NCBI GenBank assembly: GCA_021234155.1
Contig: JAJEKV010000024.1
Coordinates: forward strand, 18,767,858-18,831,857
Origin: Isoetes taiwanensis
Lineage: Eukaryota > Streptophyta > Lycopodiopsida > Isoetales > Isoetaceae
Reading direction: 5' to 3'
DNA length: 64,000 bases
Numbering within the stretch: the stretch's first letter is position 1; each line of letters starts with the position of its first letter. This document shows positions 1-11,380 of this stretch, in pieces. The position numbers were made by a program, and so were the translations under genes. The notes under the pieces were generated by a model, which did no database searches, was not told where the DNA came from, and was given only the letters and a program-made list of their open reading frames with translations.

Positions 1-99
1 GATGCTGGATAAGGAAATATTAAAGGATTTGCAGGTTTGAAAGATCTTCAGGTCTGAAGTTTGAAGCTTGTTTATATTTTGTTATGTTTTGGCTGATCC

Positions 100-612
100 A
101 AGTACGTACTGATATTAAGTATGAACTTTTGAAGGCATGTAACTTTTTGTAACTTTTTGAAGGCATGTAACTTTTTACATGTAAGATAATCGGATATTAA
201 GTATGAACTTTTTTGAAGGCATGTAAGTTTCCACATTTATGGTACCAGTTCGTTTATGCAATCTGCAAATGAATGTTGTATATGATTGATTGTTTGGTAA
301 GGGATTAACTTCACAATTATGCCAATTCATATCTGCAATCTGCAAATGAATGAGAACCATAATTCATTTGAATATACTACAATGTTGTATATGATTGATT
401 GTCCGGTAAGGGATTAACTTCAAAATTATGCCAATTCATATTCTAATCTGAAATGAATGAGAACCATAATTCATTTGAATATACTACAATGTTGTATATG
501 ATTGATTGTCCGGTAAGGGATTAACTTCAAAATTATGCCAATTCATATCTGCAACCAAGCAAATGAATGAGAACCATAATTCATTTGAATATACTACAAT
601 GTTGTATATGAT
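100..612. repeat. AT-rich tandem repeats, ~109-bp unit plus a shorter upstream repeat
   Basis: Between about 236 and 612 a unit of about 109 bp is repeated a little over three times; the word gttgtatatgattg recurs at 275, 384, 491 and 601. Upstream, at 100-230, the word gaaggcatgtaa occurs three times with related flanks. On the minus strand the units read as short similar peptides (MNWHN.EVNPLP), so the array may derive from repeated 3' sequence of the neighbouring minus-strand transposon protein. No function can be assigned. The repeat is seen directly; its origin is inferred. Confidence 0.8.
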
Positions 613-694
613 TTCATTATCAAATGAATGTACATGAGGTGTTTGTAAGAGCAATGAGATTATGTCAGTAAAATATTCATTTGGTACTCTTTTT

Positions 695-2318
695 TCAGCA
701 ACTTGGTGCAGCCTTATCATCATCAATTATGCTATTCAGCATATAGACTACTCTTGTGCTCCAAAACTCGGGTCCAAAGATGATCATGAACATCCATTGA
801 AGTTCATATATGTTATCATTTGCATGTAACATATCAAAACAACATGACATGACCAAGTGGCTATATGCATGGCATTCTTGTGCATCCTCAAGCAATTCAT
901 ATTGATTTCCTCCCATGAACTTGTAATACTTGCCCCCACAGAACCACTTCTCTTCTTGCAAATTTAGCACCCCATGCATCTTTAAATGCCTTTTCCACAA
1001 TGTGCTTAGGTTTAGTGCATCGGATAATATAAAAGTCCACTTTTTTTTTGTTGTTGGCCTCGATGGTACCGCAAAATTATCCCCAACATCAACTACATCG
1101 AGACCCATTCATGATCCCCTTCATAGATAGGACCCCTGCAGAGTTTCCAGCAAGACCTCTTCAACACCGTGACTTAGTTCGTAATAAACCCAAGATCCTA
1201 TTCTCGCTTTTGTTTATGCACTTCCCATACTTTCCTCCCAAAGAAGTTGGACGACAAAAGCAACCTGAAATCCATATGAGCTACCCGAGTAGGGTCATTG
1301 GCATGAACAGCCCGATACAATGGAACTTTCTTGATCCCCGTTAATGTCTTACAATCATGGCTATCACTCCTATCAACATCATTGATAGTTATCTCCCAAA
1401 AAAGCCTGTAAAAAATAATGTTCAATATTGTTTTAAACACAACTAATTTCCATACTAGAACCATACCTATATTTTTCCTCTCCTTCTATCTCACAATCTC
1501 ATTTAAAATGTGAAATGCAAAACACAACTACATCATGTGCATTCCTTAGTGGTACTGAATTCCTCTTCAACATCTCATGTGTGAGTGCTCTTTTTATTAC
1601 AGCTCCAGCACCATCATGTTCACCTGCATTTGTTCATTACAAAAATCTAAAGAACAAAAAAAGCAAAGATAAAACAATAGAGTAAAGTTGAAGTATTTAC
1701 CTTTGCCATGATATGATGCAAAGAAGTTCCAAATTTTATTGGTATTCCTGTTTTTTGAAAGAATTTGCCAAGGAAGTAGAACATCCTTGCACCTTTAAAT
1801 TGATGGGAACAACCATCAGACCACATGACATGATTCTTGTAGTTGACACCTCTATCAACAAGAAAAATAGCATGTTTCTGCAAGCAATGTTGAACAAACG
1901 TAACATCATGTTCTCTCATCATCACTTATATAGAAATGTGTTTCCTTAACGATCTTTTTCTTTTTGCTCAGAATTGGTAGCATGCCTATAAGTGATATGC
2001 ACTGAAAATGGTGCATTGGTCATTCCTCCAATGCAGGCTTTGTATTTCTTGTTGAATTTTGAAGGTATAGTTCTCTCGCAAAGTCAATGACCTAAACTAT
2101 AGTGTCCTTTGGAAAGGTTGCCAAGCACTCCCTGAACTGTTTTGCTTGCCATCTTGCTTCATAATTATGAGGAATAAAAGCATTAAGAAAGGTGTCACCA
2201 AATTTGAATAACTCTGGTACTGGTGTTTTCTTGTACACAAGCTTGTTGACGTGTTTGGGAGCTTGGTCAAATGACAATAAACACATGTCATTACCACCTT
2301 CTTGAATAAGCAATTCAT
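695..2318 (-). pseudogene. Decayed transposase-like protein (SDGC..QFKG / HGKG family)
   Basis: Minus-strand fragments read in order as one protein. 2318-2092 holds an N-terminal piece ending FPKDTIV. About 2090-1985 gives VIDFA.ENYTFKIQ and IQSLHWRNDQCTIFSAYHL. 1925-1690 gives HDVTFVQHCL, then WSDGCSHQFKGARMFYFLG. About 1633-1505 gives GEHDGAGAVIKRALTHEMLK. 1464-1198 and 1108-695 give a C-terminal part with FCGGKYYKFMGG and AYSHLVMSC. The order (acidic DFAENY, SDGC..QF, HGKG..DGAGA, GKYY) resembles a widespread but poorly described set of transposase-like proteins with probable RNase H-fold acidic residues; this is from memory of the family and no name is assigned. An intron from about 1701 (GT) to 1634 (AG) would join HGK to GEHDG. 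One in-frame TAG and several frameshifts break it; the one in DFAENY reads gcgagag where gcagag is expected. Possible further N-terminal sequence extends to about 2900. Confidence 0.6.
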
Positions 2319-2970
2319 TAGCGTTATAGTACCTTCTTAGTAGCTATTGAAACTTCTTTTCCCGACCAGGCTGCTCAACAACAGTTTGCTTACCAATTCT
2401 CTTTGCGCCTTCAAGGAACCGCTATTGTCGCACTTTTTCTTTTTCTTCTTCACATTTTTCACCTCCTCGAAATTTTCTTAATGTGTTCTTCAACTATGTT
2501 CTGCCCCCATAATAACTATTTCTATAAGAATGGCAATTGCAATACCAAATGTTCTTAGTTGATTATAAGTGTGCAAAATGTTACCTTGTCGCCATAAACC
2601 CGCATATATAAGAAAACAGTTTTCAATTCATGTACATTTCACAAGAACGTGTCAAGAATATGTGCATCACCTTAACAAATGTCTTCCACTCTACTTGATG
2701 GTCCAACTTGTAATCTCTTTCTTGTGGACAAGTTGGGATCTTTTTGTTCCACATGTTTTGCATTTCAAAGAGGCATATAGCTATGTTGATGCCACTCTTC
2801 CGAATCATCCTTAGAACATACCATAGCTCTCCAAAGCTCGAGGTTGAAGTGTATGTAAATATAGACGATTGCAAGTTGGTCCCGACCACATAAATCACAA
2901 TTGCATGTGTGATGTTCCAAAGATAACATACGGTATGAATACGATATTATAATCGACCGTCACTAGTACA
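2319..2970. other. Stretch with no firm gene between transposase remnant and LTR
   Basis: A minus-strand frame at 2898-2623 (with VEWKTFVKVMH) may be the N-terminal exon of the neighbouring transposase-like protein, but no motif proves it. Otherwise I see only AT-rich sequence. Confidence 0.4.
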
Positions 2971-4485
2971 TGTCGACTGCATTTACATGTACACTCGGCG
3001 AATCAGAAGGGTAGTACCCTAGGGGTACGACCTTGTGAACCATTATATTGCACATGTTAAAGCAACATGTGAATATAATCCCTTTTTGCCACGTGGCAAT
3101 GACCCATTGACCAAAAGGGACCAGCCCTAAATTCGTGGGGATAAAGGGGCATAAACCCTAAAAGGGAAACCCTTTCAGTTCTCAGCTCCTGAGTCTCGAA
3201 TTGGAGCAGCAGAGGATGCATTTCCGCCTGAACGGGAGCATAGAAGTCGGATCTCCCAGGTTGCAGCTCGATCCAAGATCAGCAGACTTCGAGATCGCCA
3301 AAGATGGACGCTTTCAGGGAGTGGGAGCCATCCAAGATGCGGGTGGGTGGTTGATTCAATAGGTAGATCCGAAAGTTATCGCCTCTTTCAAAGGGGTTTA
3401 GCATCCATTCTTATCTATAGGCGACCCCTACAGCCTAAGAATGATAGACACTAACAAAGGAACCTAACCATGTATGATTAGGTAGATTAGAATAGATGTA
3501 TTCTATTATTTTCAGTTCTGTTGTGATGATGTTTTGACATTCTATGCGCCACTCTTGTGTATTGGGAAGGGGGTAGAGACCCGTGAGCCCAAGTAGTTGT
3601 ATGATCCTAGTTTTAGCCCATTAATTCCCACCAATGCGGCGTGCATAAGAGCCCGCCGGCCGTGGGTGGCGGAGCTAGACCGGCCGACAAGGGAGGGCTT
3701 GTCTAATCACGGCTTGATCCACCGGCCGCCAGCGGCTGCACGGACGGGGAACGCCAGGAGCTAGGCCTAATACCCCTGCACCGCGTGAGGCGTGGTATGG
3801 GCTCGACACTGTGGGTGATGCGCCACCTTCCAAAGAGTTGAAGTCGAATACGGTGCAAAGTGGCTCTCTAGCTCGCCTGCGGATTGGCATGAACCTCCCC
3901 GGAGGGGAGTGATCTCCTCCCCGCCTCATCCGGGACCGGGAGATGCAACCCAAGTAGTAGTAGCCCCTCCTCGGCTATTCACCCGGCAGTTACGGTCATG
4001 CTCCAATACTTTTCAGCCTATCCGCAAAGTATGCACAGGAGGGGCGGATGGAGTGGACTACCCAACGACCATGTTCCTATGCCAGCCAAATCCATTTGCC
4101 ATGAATTCTGTCTGCATTGCTATCTGGAGACCCCAAGCCGTCAGTCTTTCCCCATGAGTCTGAGCCTGGGTAGGATTTCCCATGTTATGTTGATGTACTG
4201 ATGTGTTGTTGCAGCTACTGTGATATGGTGGACCACCCTTCGAGGTGGGTATGTTATTGTTGATTGATGTCATGTGCTCATGTTTTGTTTACGCTTCCGC
4301 AGCTAGGTCGATCCCGAGGGAGACGGGATGAATGACACGTCCATTCTTCCCCGTCGGGTTCTTGGCCACCATCAAGGGCCCGATGTTAGGTGGACGGCCT
4401 CATGTCAGCGAGCAGATGCTGGTTTGAGGGATGATCTCCAGTTTGTATACGATCGGGGCATCGTATATGAGCTGGGGCCGTCACA
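2971..4485 (+). mobile_element. Probable 5' LTR of an LTR retrotransposon
   Basis: The stretch begins with TG (tgtcgactgc at 2971) and ends with CA (gtcaca at 4485), one base before a primer-binding site. It has a TATA-like stretch near 3140 followed by a transcribed-looking GC-richer region, typical of R/U5. Its length would be about 1.5 kb. No matching 3' LTR occurs in the window, so the left boundary is chosen only from the TG and the composition change. An insertion younger than the flanking DNA is likely but cannot be dated without the second LTR. Confidence 0.5.
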
Positions 4486-4486
4486 A

Positions 4487-4500
4487 TGGTATCGTGAGCT
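4487..4500 (+). other. Primer-binding site, initiator-Met tRNA type
   Basis: TGGTATCGTGAGCT follows the LTR end by one base. The usual plant initiator-Met primer-binding site is TGGTATCAGAGC; here CAG is read as CGTG. Position and match support priming by initiator tRNA-Met. The single discrepancy lies on a CAG trinucleotide, the context that differs between the duplicated copies elsewhere in the window. Confidence 0.6.
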
Positions 4501-4744
4501 CGATCTTGGCGCACTGTGATCGAAAGCATCGACCAAACCCTATAGGAACTAACTCATCTAGACATTCAGTCTTGGAGGTAAAAGCCCAAGCACAAACCTC
4601 GAGTAGCGGAAATTTTTTTTTTTCCCGGGGTAGAGTTAGTAATAATCTAGGATTAGGATAATTAGAGAACATAGGTAAGATAGAACAAACAGACGAAAAT
4701 CACTTAAGAGAGCCTACTAAATTTCAAGCACTTTAGGCCAATGA

Positions 4745-5985
4745 CTCCAAGAGTGCGCCAGGAGCATGTTAGGTTCGCACCTAATGGCCCTCTCACAAGA
4801 CTCTTAGAGTAGTCACCCCATACCTAACCCTAGAACTTGGCCTTAGGAACTCCAAATGATAAAATAAAAGATGAAATCCCAATTAAAAAGCTCGAAATAG
4901 CTAGAATTATATGTTAAAACATCAAAAACATTATACAAGTCACTTTTGAAACAATGCCTCCAAGAGTGCGCCAGAGTATAGTTAGGCCCCCGACCTAACC
5001 CCTCCTCCTCAAGACTCTTAGAGTCATCCCTAAAAGTGACCTCAAAATTGATCATAACTTACTCAAATGGTAAAGGTAATAATAGAATCTTGTTTAAAAT
5101 GATTAAATTAGTGGGAAACGATGTTAAATTGTGTAAATTGGATAAGTTTAGAGCGAAAGGGACAACACCTCTAAGGGTGCGCCAGGCATAGTTAGGTTCG
5201 ACCTAATACCCCTCCTCAAGATGCTTAGAGGGGTTCGAGAGAAAATAGTTGAAGAAGACCTAGCTTCGATTCGAGATATGGAGGATTTCATCAACAAACC
5301 AAGAAATTAAGCAAGGCGTAGATGGAGGTCGCAACACTTGAAGACTCATTGGCGTGCACGCCCACGCAAAAGACACCGAGAGACATGAGACCGGGCGAAG
5401 GCACATCAAGAGGACGATAAATAGAACACAAGTCGCTTTTGTAACTAACAGTTTTATATGTGATGTATGAAAATTTCAATAATAAAGATATATAGTCGCT
5501 TAAAAATGTGTATTCATTAGCTACAAATCCGAGCAAATGCGATATTTTGACCAACCATTTCAAGAGTGCGCCAGAGCATAGTTAGGTCCCAACCTAACCC
5601 CCTCCTCAAGCAAGACTCTTAGAGTCATCCAAATCCAACCGGGCCTTGATTAGCCCTACTTGCTCCAAACGTAGTAATAAACAAAGAAACTTGCATTTAG
5701 GAAGAAAACTAATAGGAATTTACCCTTCCCAAATGGATTCTTGGCATCCATTAGGCGTAGATAGGCCAATGACTCCAAGAGTGCGCCAGAGGCCACTTAG
5801 GTCCCAACCTAACACCCCCCTCAAGACTCTTAGAGGCGCCCCCATTTTCAAACCCCATAACTTGAGCTACAGAGCTCCAAATCGCTTGAAATTTGTTGCA
5901 ATAGGACCGACAGCCTAGAATCCATTTATGACCTCAATCCATTTATGAACCCCAGCTCAAAATGACCAAAATTGCTTGAACCCTT
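4745..5985 (+). repeat. ~212-bp tandem array with an inverted-repeat core
   Basis: A 70-bp motif (ctccaagagtgcgccag ... ttaggt..acctaa ... gactcttagag) starts at 4745, 4958, 5169, 5558 and 5773: spacings 213, 211, 389 (about two periods) and 215. The motif folds on itself: ctccaagagt pairs with gactcttagag and the inner ttaggt pairs with acctaa. The AT-rich spacers also share words such as aactccaaatg. The array lies just inside the primer-binding site, where some plant LTR elements carry tandem repeats. Weaker related words occur near 6075 and 6451. Confidence 0.8.
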
Positions 5986-8900
5986 GAATTGTTTTTCCAA
6001 ACTGTGGTTTGTTTGTAAATAGAAGCATACCCCAAAAGAGTACCTCACAAGTATTACCTCGGCCCAAAGCTGATGCCTTACTCCAAGGTAGAAGTGCCCA
6101 AGAACACCCCTTTGTTATAGTCATCAACCTCAAATAGCAACCAAGTCCAACTGTTGGTACATCACCTCTCAAGCCATGCCAAAGGCATAAACCTTGACCT
6201 AATTTTGTGCCCTTCTAATAGAGTTTGACCTATACAAAATTAGCCACATTGACACTCCCTATTGCCGTGATACCTAGAAAGGAGCTAGAGTCTAGAGCTG
6301 CCCAAGTCACTCCATGTGTAGAGATTGACTCCCCAAACCAACTTTGCTAGGACCTTAGAGTATGCCTCAAACATCATGGAGGTTTTGCAAAACAACCCTC
6401 ACGCCATACCATACCACACGCCCTAATGTCCATAGACTTGAGATTATAGACATGTCTCCAAGAATGCCGCCGAGCCATCTTGCTTGCTTATAGAGCCCAA
6501 AATGTTGTAGGAGAGCCCTTCAAGTAGACCCTTAGACTCTAGGATATAATGAAGGCATTTTTTCAAGGATCGGCCCCAGAGCCACGTAAGAGCTAGAGGC
6601 TAACTCCTTGAAGACATCAAGGTCCCACCCGATGTACGTATAAGATAAGGAGAGGAGACCGAAAAGGCAGACCCAAGAGAGGGAAGCACAACGACAAACA
6701 CCTCAACCGACAAAAGAGTAGAACAGACACCACCGCCTATCATCAATCTTCATCAAATGAGAAGAATATTCGCAACCAACCCCATCAAGAATCTTCTAGA
6801 TGTCAACCTCCCCTGCTACCACGCCTACGAGCTCACATCGAAAGATGATCTCGACGCCCTCACCAGCTCGACGCACATGAGTTTCAAATAGAAGAACGCA
6901 AAGGCAAAGAAGATACACTTAGACAAAGAATGTCAATGCTAGCATCACGAGCTAGGGCGTGAGGGCATAATCTTCCGCCGAGGAGAGAAGGCATGGCGAA
7001 TAATGAGAGCCGATAGAAAGCAAAGGAAGGATGACTTTACTACGCCAGCCAAGGAGTGCGAGACTCGAATGGATAGGATCCAAGGGACTGAGGAGACAAC
7101 CTAGCCGCCAGGTACAAATCACGAAAGGCAAACCGTAAGAAGCTAGGGTAGGTGCAATGGAGATGACCACACTTCCAAGCACAGAGAGGCACCTCGAATG
7201 AAGCAAAGCCCAATCAACGTGGGCGACTCAGAATTCAACCTACGGAGGAATGACAACGCCGCCATCGACCACGATCTCGAGAGCTTCAAGACATTCAAGA
7301 ACGTCCGACCGCAAATGCCTGTGATCAAACCATCAATGGCACCGCACATCGGCAACCTTTGCAACGAGACACCGCGATACAGGGGACGCTGAGCGGTCAC
7401 CGCGATTCCTTACTACGGACATACACATTAAGGAGGAGCATCTTTTCAAGGGATCACATCGACGAACACTCTTCGCAGAACTTGGGGTGACGAGCCCGGA
7501 TCAGACATGAAGCTCAAAAATAGTAGCAAAGATCTCAAGGAATCTCGAGTCAACCGTAACGAAGAAGATGTAGCAAAACCGGCGATCAAACGCGATAGGA
7601 GCAGGGGAAACCCTAAAGGAGTGTAAACATTTAAGTAGATCTTCGAAGTTGTTTTGAAAAAGTGGATGAATTAAAATCCCAATGTAAATGCGTATATGTC
7701 TATTGTATATCTCAGTGCTCACAGATATAGTGTAGAAACATGAGTTTAAAGTCATGTTTTACTTGATTTAGCTTAGATCGTAAAAAGCTCCTTCACTTCG
7801 ACTACCAAATGAGGAAGCAAGGAAGCACAACTATAGCCCAAGATCAAAATGGAAGAGCAAGTACGGGGAGAAACGACCGAGCCCAAGCAAACCTTCGACT
7901 TCAAACACTTCGAAAGTGCCCTCAAGTAGAAGACCGCCATTCACCCAATGTTAGAATAAGAGACAACACCGGCCATGTCAAGATCATCAGCGCCATCAAG
8001 ACTGACATCGCCGTGCACCACTACCTCTTGTGGCAGCGCAACACTTGATCTAACTTATGACACGAGTAGCCTCAACAATAGAAGGAGGAACGACCGACAT
8101 CAACGAGCCAACTAGGAAGGCAACATCTCGACAACCATAATTCCACCTTGTGGTAATATAGGGTGATGCGCCATGACACGCGTATTAGATGGAGAGGCAC
8201 TTACGAAAAGGCACCGCGACGAGGAGATATGCCTTCAACAACTAGGTGATGGCTTCACGATACTCCTACCAAGAATTAGAAGAAAAGAAGCCGATCGTGA
8301 TTCCTACATGAGGGACATCAAACGCCCAAGGTAGAAGCACTCGACACCTTAACGACAAGGATAGCAACCAAGCACCTTCGGCAAAAAGAGAGTTCAAGAT
8401 AATAGCCGTGCTATTCAACGACAAGACTATATCTAAGGCAGGTACTTCTTCAATTCAAGGGTCAAGCCACAAAAATATAAGGATCCATCACCCCGACAAT
8501 ATAGCCAGCCAGGAGGAGAGCCATGAAGCTTTACTTGACGAGAGAGACCGACATGCATAGAGGGACAAAGGTCGAAACCGAAAGCTGGAGAAGTGTTAGC
8601 AACCGACTTCTTCCAAGAGCTTCCTAGAGGCAACAAGAGGATCAAACCCGACGGCACAATCAAAACCACCGGAGGGTACCTCAAGACAAGAAGACGGCAT
8701 AGCACCGAGGAACGGACAACGCCCAAGCCAGTGATCGAGGGGATCAGCAAGGAAGATTGGAAGCTCGATGGAGAACCAACTAGGTGAGGCAAGGCGAGGC
8801 GAAATGATGACTTGCACGCCGACTTGCATGCAACTTGGTGAACCCAAGGATCGACGATTCAAAGAACAACCGCAGAAGAGAACAACCCGTGAGGAGTATA

Positions 8901-9800
8901 GCCAAAGGAAGCGCCAAGACAAATTTCAAGAGACGCCTCCAAATAGCTTCAAGTATCATGAAGGGGAAACAATTACAACCCGAGAAACGTAATCGAGGCG
9001 CATTTAAATGTCGAAGCATCAACGACCAGCACATCTTTAGTTAGAATGTGATGCAAAGCGTGTTGTGCCATAGCCGACAAACATCAGAGGGCCCAAGCAT
9101 ATCAACAAGTTACCCCCGAGTACGAGCCGACGCATAAATAGGGAGGATATAGATCGCCAACACCATGCCACCGAGAGGAACACCGATGACATTACCAAGG
9201 AGTAGGTGTGCAACTCGAACGGAGGCACAAGGGGGACTTAATAGCTCTATTAGTAATTGTAATTATGTAAGCTATATGCTTTGCATGTATAGTTCCCTTT
9301 GTTATTTCTTCCCTCCCATAGCGTAACAAATCAAACGAAGAGATGTCGCAATTTGCGGTGGGTGAAGCAATCAACATCTTCAACACTCTTCTGCAACACG
9401 ATAACGACAAGAGGACTCGATGTATGAGACGCCGATGGAGTCAAGGAAACAATATCGATATAGAGTCGCCCTTTAGCCGCCAAGACAAAGAGTTCAAGAT
9501 GAAAGATCTTTTTCAATCGGCCACCTTCGTGCTTTTGAAAAGCGGCATGGAAGATTTCAAGTAACCAACTACACCATCAAAGACCAGCAAGGAGAGGCTT
9601 CTAAACTAACAAAGTCAACCTCTACATCAAAGGGGAGCCACCGCCAAGGAGAGACTGAAGTATCGAAAGCAACTCCTAAGAACGCATCTTTGCAACTTCA
9701 AGCAGTAAAGAGTGGATGAGCTTCTAGCAAGCTCAGGGATCTAAGGCCATGGGGCCTAGTAGATTAAATGTATAGATAGACAGTAACATCCATATTGGGA
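5986..9800. other. Internal region of the LTR element, no recognisable protein
   Basis: This purine-rich stretch contains only short frames with no gag, protease, RT or integrase motif in any frame that I could recognise. With the upstream LTR, primer-binding site and tandem array it fits a large non-autonomous (LARD-like) element, or a gag-pol too frameshifted to read. No 3' LTR or polypurine tract could be identified before 9.8 kb. Confidence 0.4.
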
Positions 9801-10070
9801 TTAGAAGGCACTTCCAGATATTCTCGCTGAAAGGATTGCCCCAATATTGAGCTAAGCGTCAAGGATTGGGAAGGAAACGCATAGGAGTGACTAAACTTCT
9901 ACACGATTGTTAACAGACATCCAACGTATTGAAATCACTTGGTGAGATTGATCACCTCGCTAAGAAGGAATCATTACTAGGATAATTGTTGACCATGTAT
10001 AAATCTAGTACCTCCAAAAGAATAATCCAACCGAAAGAAAAGAAGTAATCTAACAAGTCCGGCCAACTTG
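9801..10070. other. No feature seen
   Basis: AT-rich sequence immediately downstream (minus strand) of the small multi-exon gene. It may contain that gene's 3' UTR; no poly(A) signal was pinned down. Confidence 0.3.
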
Positions 10071-10714
10071 TTACGATGACATCAATTCCTGTCCTGCCAC
10101 CAACTTGATGCATACAATTTATTACTATTATACTTACACATTTATTAAGATTACCTTAAGGCAATATTTTTAAATCATTATTACGCCATTACATTATCAA
10201 ATAGCTTGTCAAATCGTAACTTCTATTAAATCATTCAATTTTGAAGTTCAATATTAGAGAAATCTTTCAGGTTCGAGTAAATTGCTAAACTTACTTACCT
10301 TCAAAACAAGGTTCTTCATGACATTGGGTTTCTTGAGTGCTTTGTTGGCGCCAACCTTCATAATCTTCAAAGTCTTGGGGAAAAGAATCTAACGATGGAT
10401 AAGAAATAAAATTACTTAAATTAAGTAAAAAGATTGAAAGAAAAGAAAAAGACTTGGAAATTACCTTGGAAAGGCTGCAAAACTTCGTGACATTCATTGC
10501 CTTCAGGTAATTGCGCATTTGATTCAATTTGTTCATAAGGTTCGGGAAAACATTCTAAACATGAAAGCAGTTCATCAACACAACCAACACCAACAAATTA
10601 GGAGAGCAGTTCCCAACAACTATGAAGTAAATTAGTACCGGATGTATGGGATCCGTTGTAGCAAGCAGGGATCTCTTTGTTCTCATCTTGATTCACAAAT
10701 AAGTTGCTTATCAT
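10071..10714 (-). CDS. Candidate small multi-exon gene with two 90-nt exons, product unknown
   Basis: Four minus-strand blocks join through consensus splice sites. Block 1 ends at 10639 (ATCCG then GTACTAATTT). Block 2 is 10554-10465 (preceded by CATGTTTAG, followed by GTAATTT). Block 3 is 10388-10299 (preceded by CATCGTTAG, followed by GTAAGTAAG). Block 4 starts at 10093 (after GGTGGCAG) and stops at TAA 10073-10071. All introns are phase 1, and blocks 2 and 3 are each exactly 90 nt. They encode related acidic 30-residue modules: CFPEPYEQIE...ECHEVLQPFQ and SFPQDFEDYE...QCHEEPCFE. The end is GQELMSS. The first ATG in frame is 10714-10712. A different frame runs further upstream (DTHNSLHIIWCDKQ) and joins only if tcaagatgag is corrected to tcagatgag, so the true start may be higher. 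I know no family for this protein; there is no signal peptide or membrane segment. Confidence 0.5.
10299..10554 (-). repeat. Duplicated 90-nt phase-1 exon pair
   Basis: Exons 10554-10465 and 10388-10299 have the same length and phase, begin with similar words (aatgttttccc and attcttttccc) and end with ccaag or tgaag before GT. Each has a CHE motif at nearly the same distance from its 3' end. Internal exon duplication is the simplest reading; 1-1 phase exons can be duplicated without breaking the frame. Confidence 0.55.
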
Positions 10715-11373
10715 TCAAATTGTGTCTATTTTGCTTGTCACACCAAATAATATGTAATGAATTATGAGTATCGCTACCATGCTGCAATTCTTGCACAAAT
10801 TCGCTTTGTATTTATCCCTGAAATGGAATCTTCAATTGCAGATTGCCGAGAAATTGCATCAGCAATTCAAAACAAATGGCGTAGAAGTTTTCACCCCGCT
10901 CCTCAAAAAAATTGAAGGCTAGATAGCAGCTTTGTCCACATCAAAATTAACATGTGTCTTGCACACGATGCACAAAATGCCTCTCCAAAGGCGCCCATAG
11001 CTTAACCGGAGAAAATTAGCAAAGCAAAGAAACTCATGAAATTATTGTCGTGGGACAGTACCAAAACCGCCAAATCTAATTTTAAAATTCATTTTGCATC
11101 ACGGTCACAACCTCGCATCGCCAGAAGACGGGATTAGCAAAGCACCACGATTGTCGGGCGGCAAATTCCTGCTTCCTGGATCGACCAACGTAATTTGGCT
11201 TCAAGAGAAAATGACGCTGAAAGGCCTTTTGATGTGCGGGCGAAAAATGTAATGTGACAGTCCAAAGACTCAACCAAAGACACATGCGCCGCCCACACTA
11301 GAGATTGAGTATGTAAATAAAAACACACCCGCCTATAAAATCGCTTAAGATGGTGAGAGCAATTTTGAGGCCC
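10715..11373 (-). other. 5' region of the small gene: possible leader exon and upstream coding
   Basis: Between the TATA element and the first assigned ATG lie a possible acceptor (TCCATTTCAG near 10860) and a frame reading QELQHGSD and then HNSLHIIWCDKQ, which enters the gene if one extra A is removed. As written, a 21-codon upstream frame (MVAILII...) ends with TGA directly abutting the ATG at 10714. Which is real depends on that one base. Confidence 0.35.
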
Positions 11374-11380
11374 CTTTATA
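11374..11380 (-). promoter_or_regulatory. TATA box candidate for the minus-strand small gene
   Basis: On the minus strand the sequence reads gtcTATAAAGggg, about 0.65 kb upstream of the assigned ATG. It suits a plant TATA element with a leader exon between. No transcription start is proven. Confidence 0.3.

Noticed and set aside
4745-5985. CRISPR array
   Set aside because: Units are ~212 bp with irregular long spacers, in an apparent plant genome, inside an LTR element.
9720-9770. Palindrome ctaaggccatggggcctag as a regulatory site
   Set aside because: Short, single and without context; likely chance.
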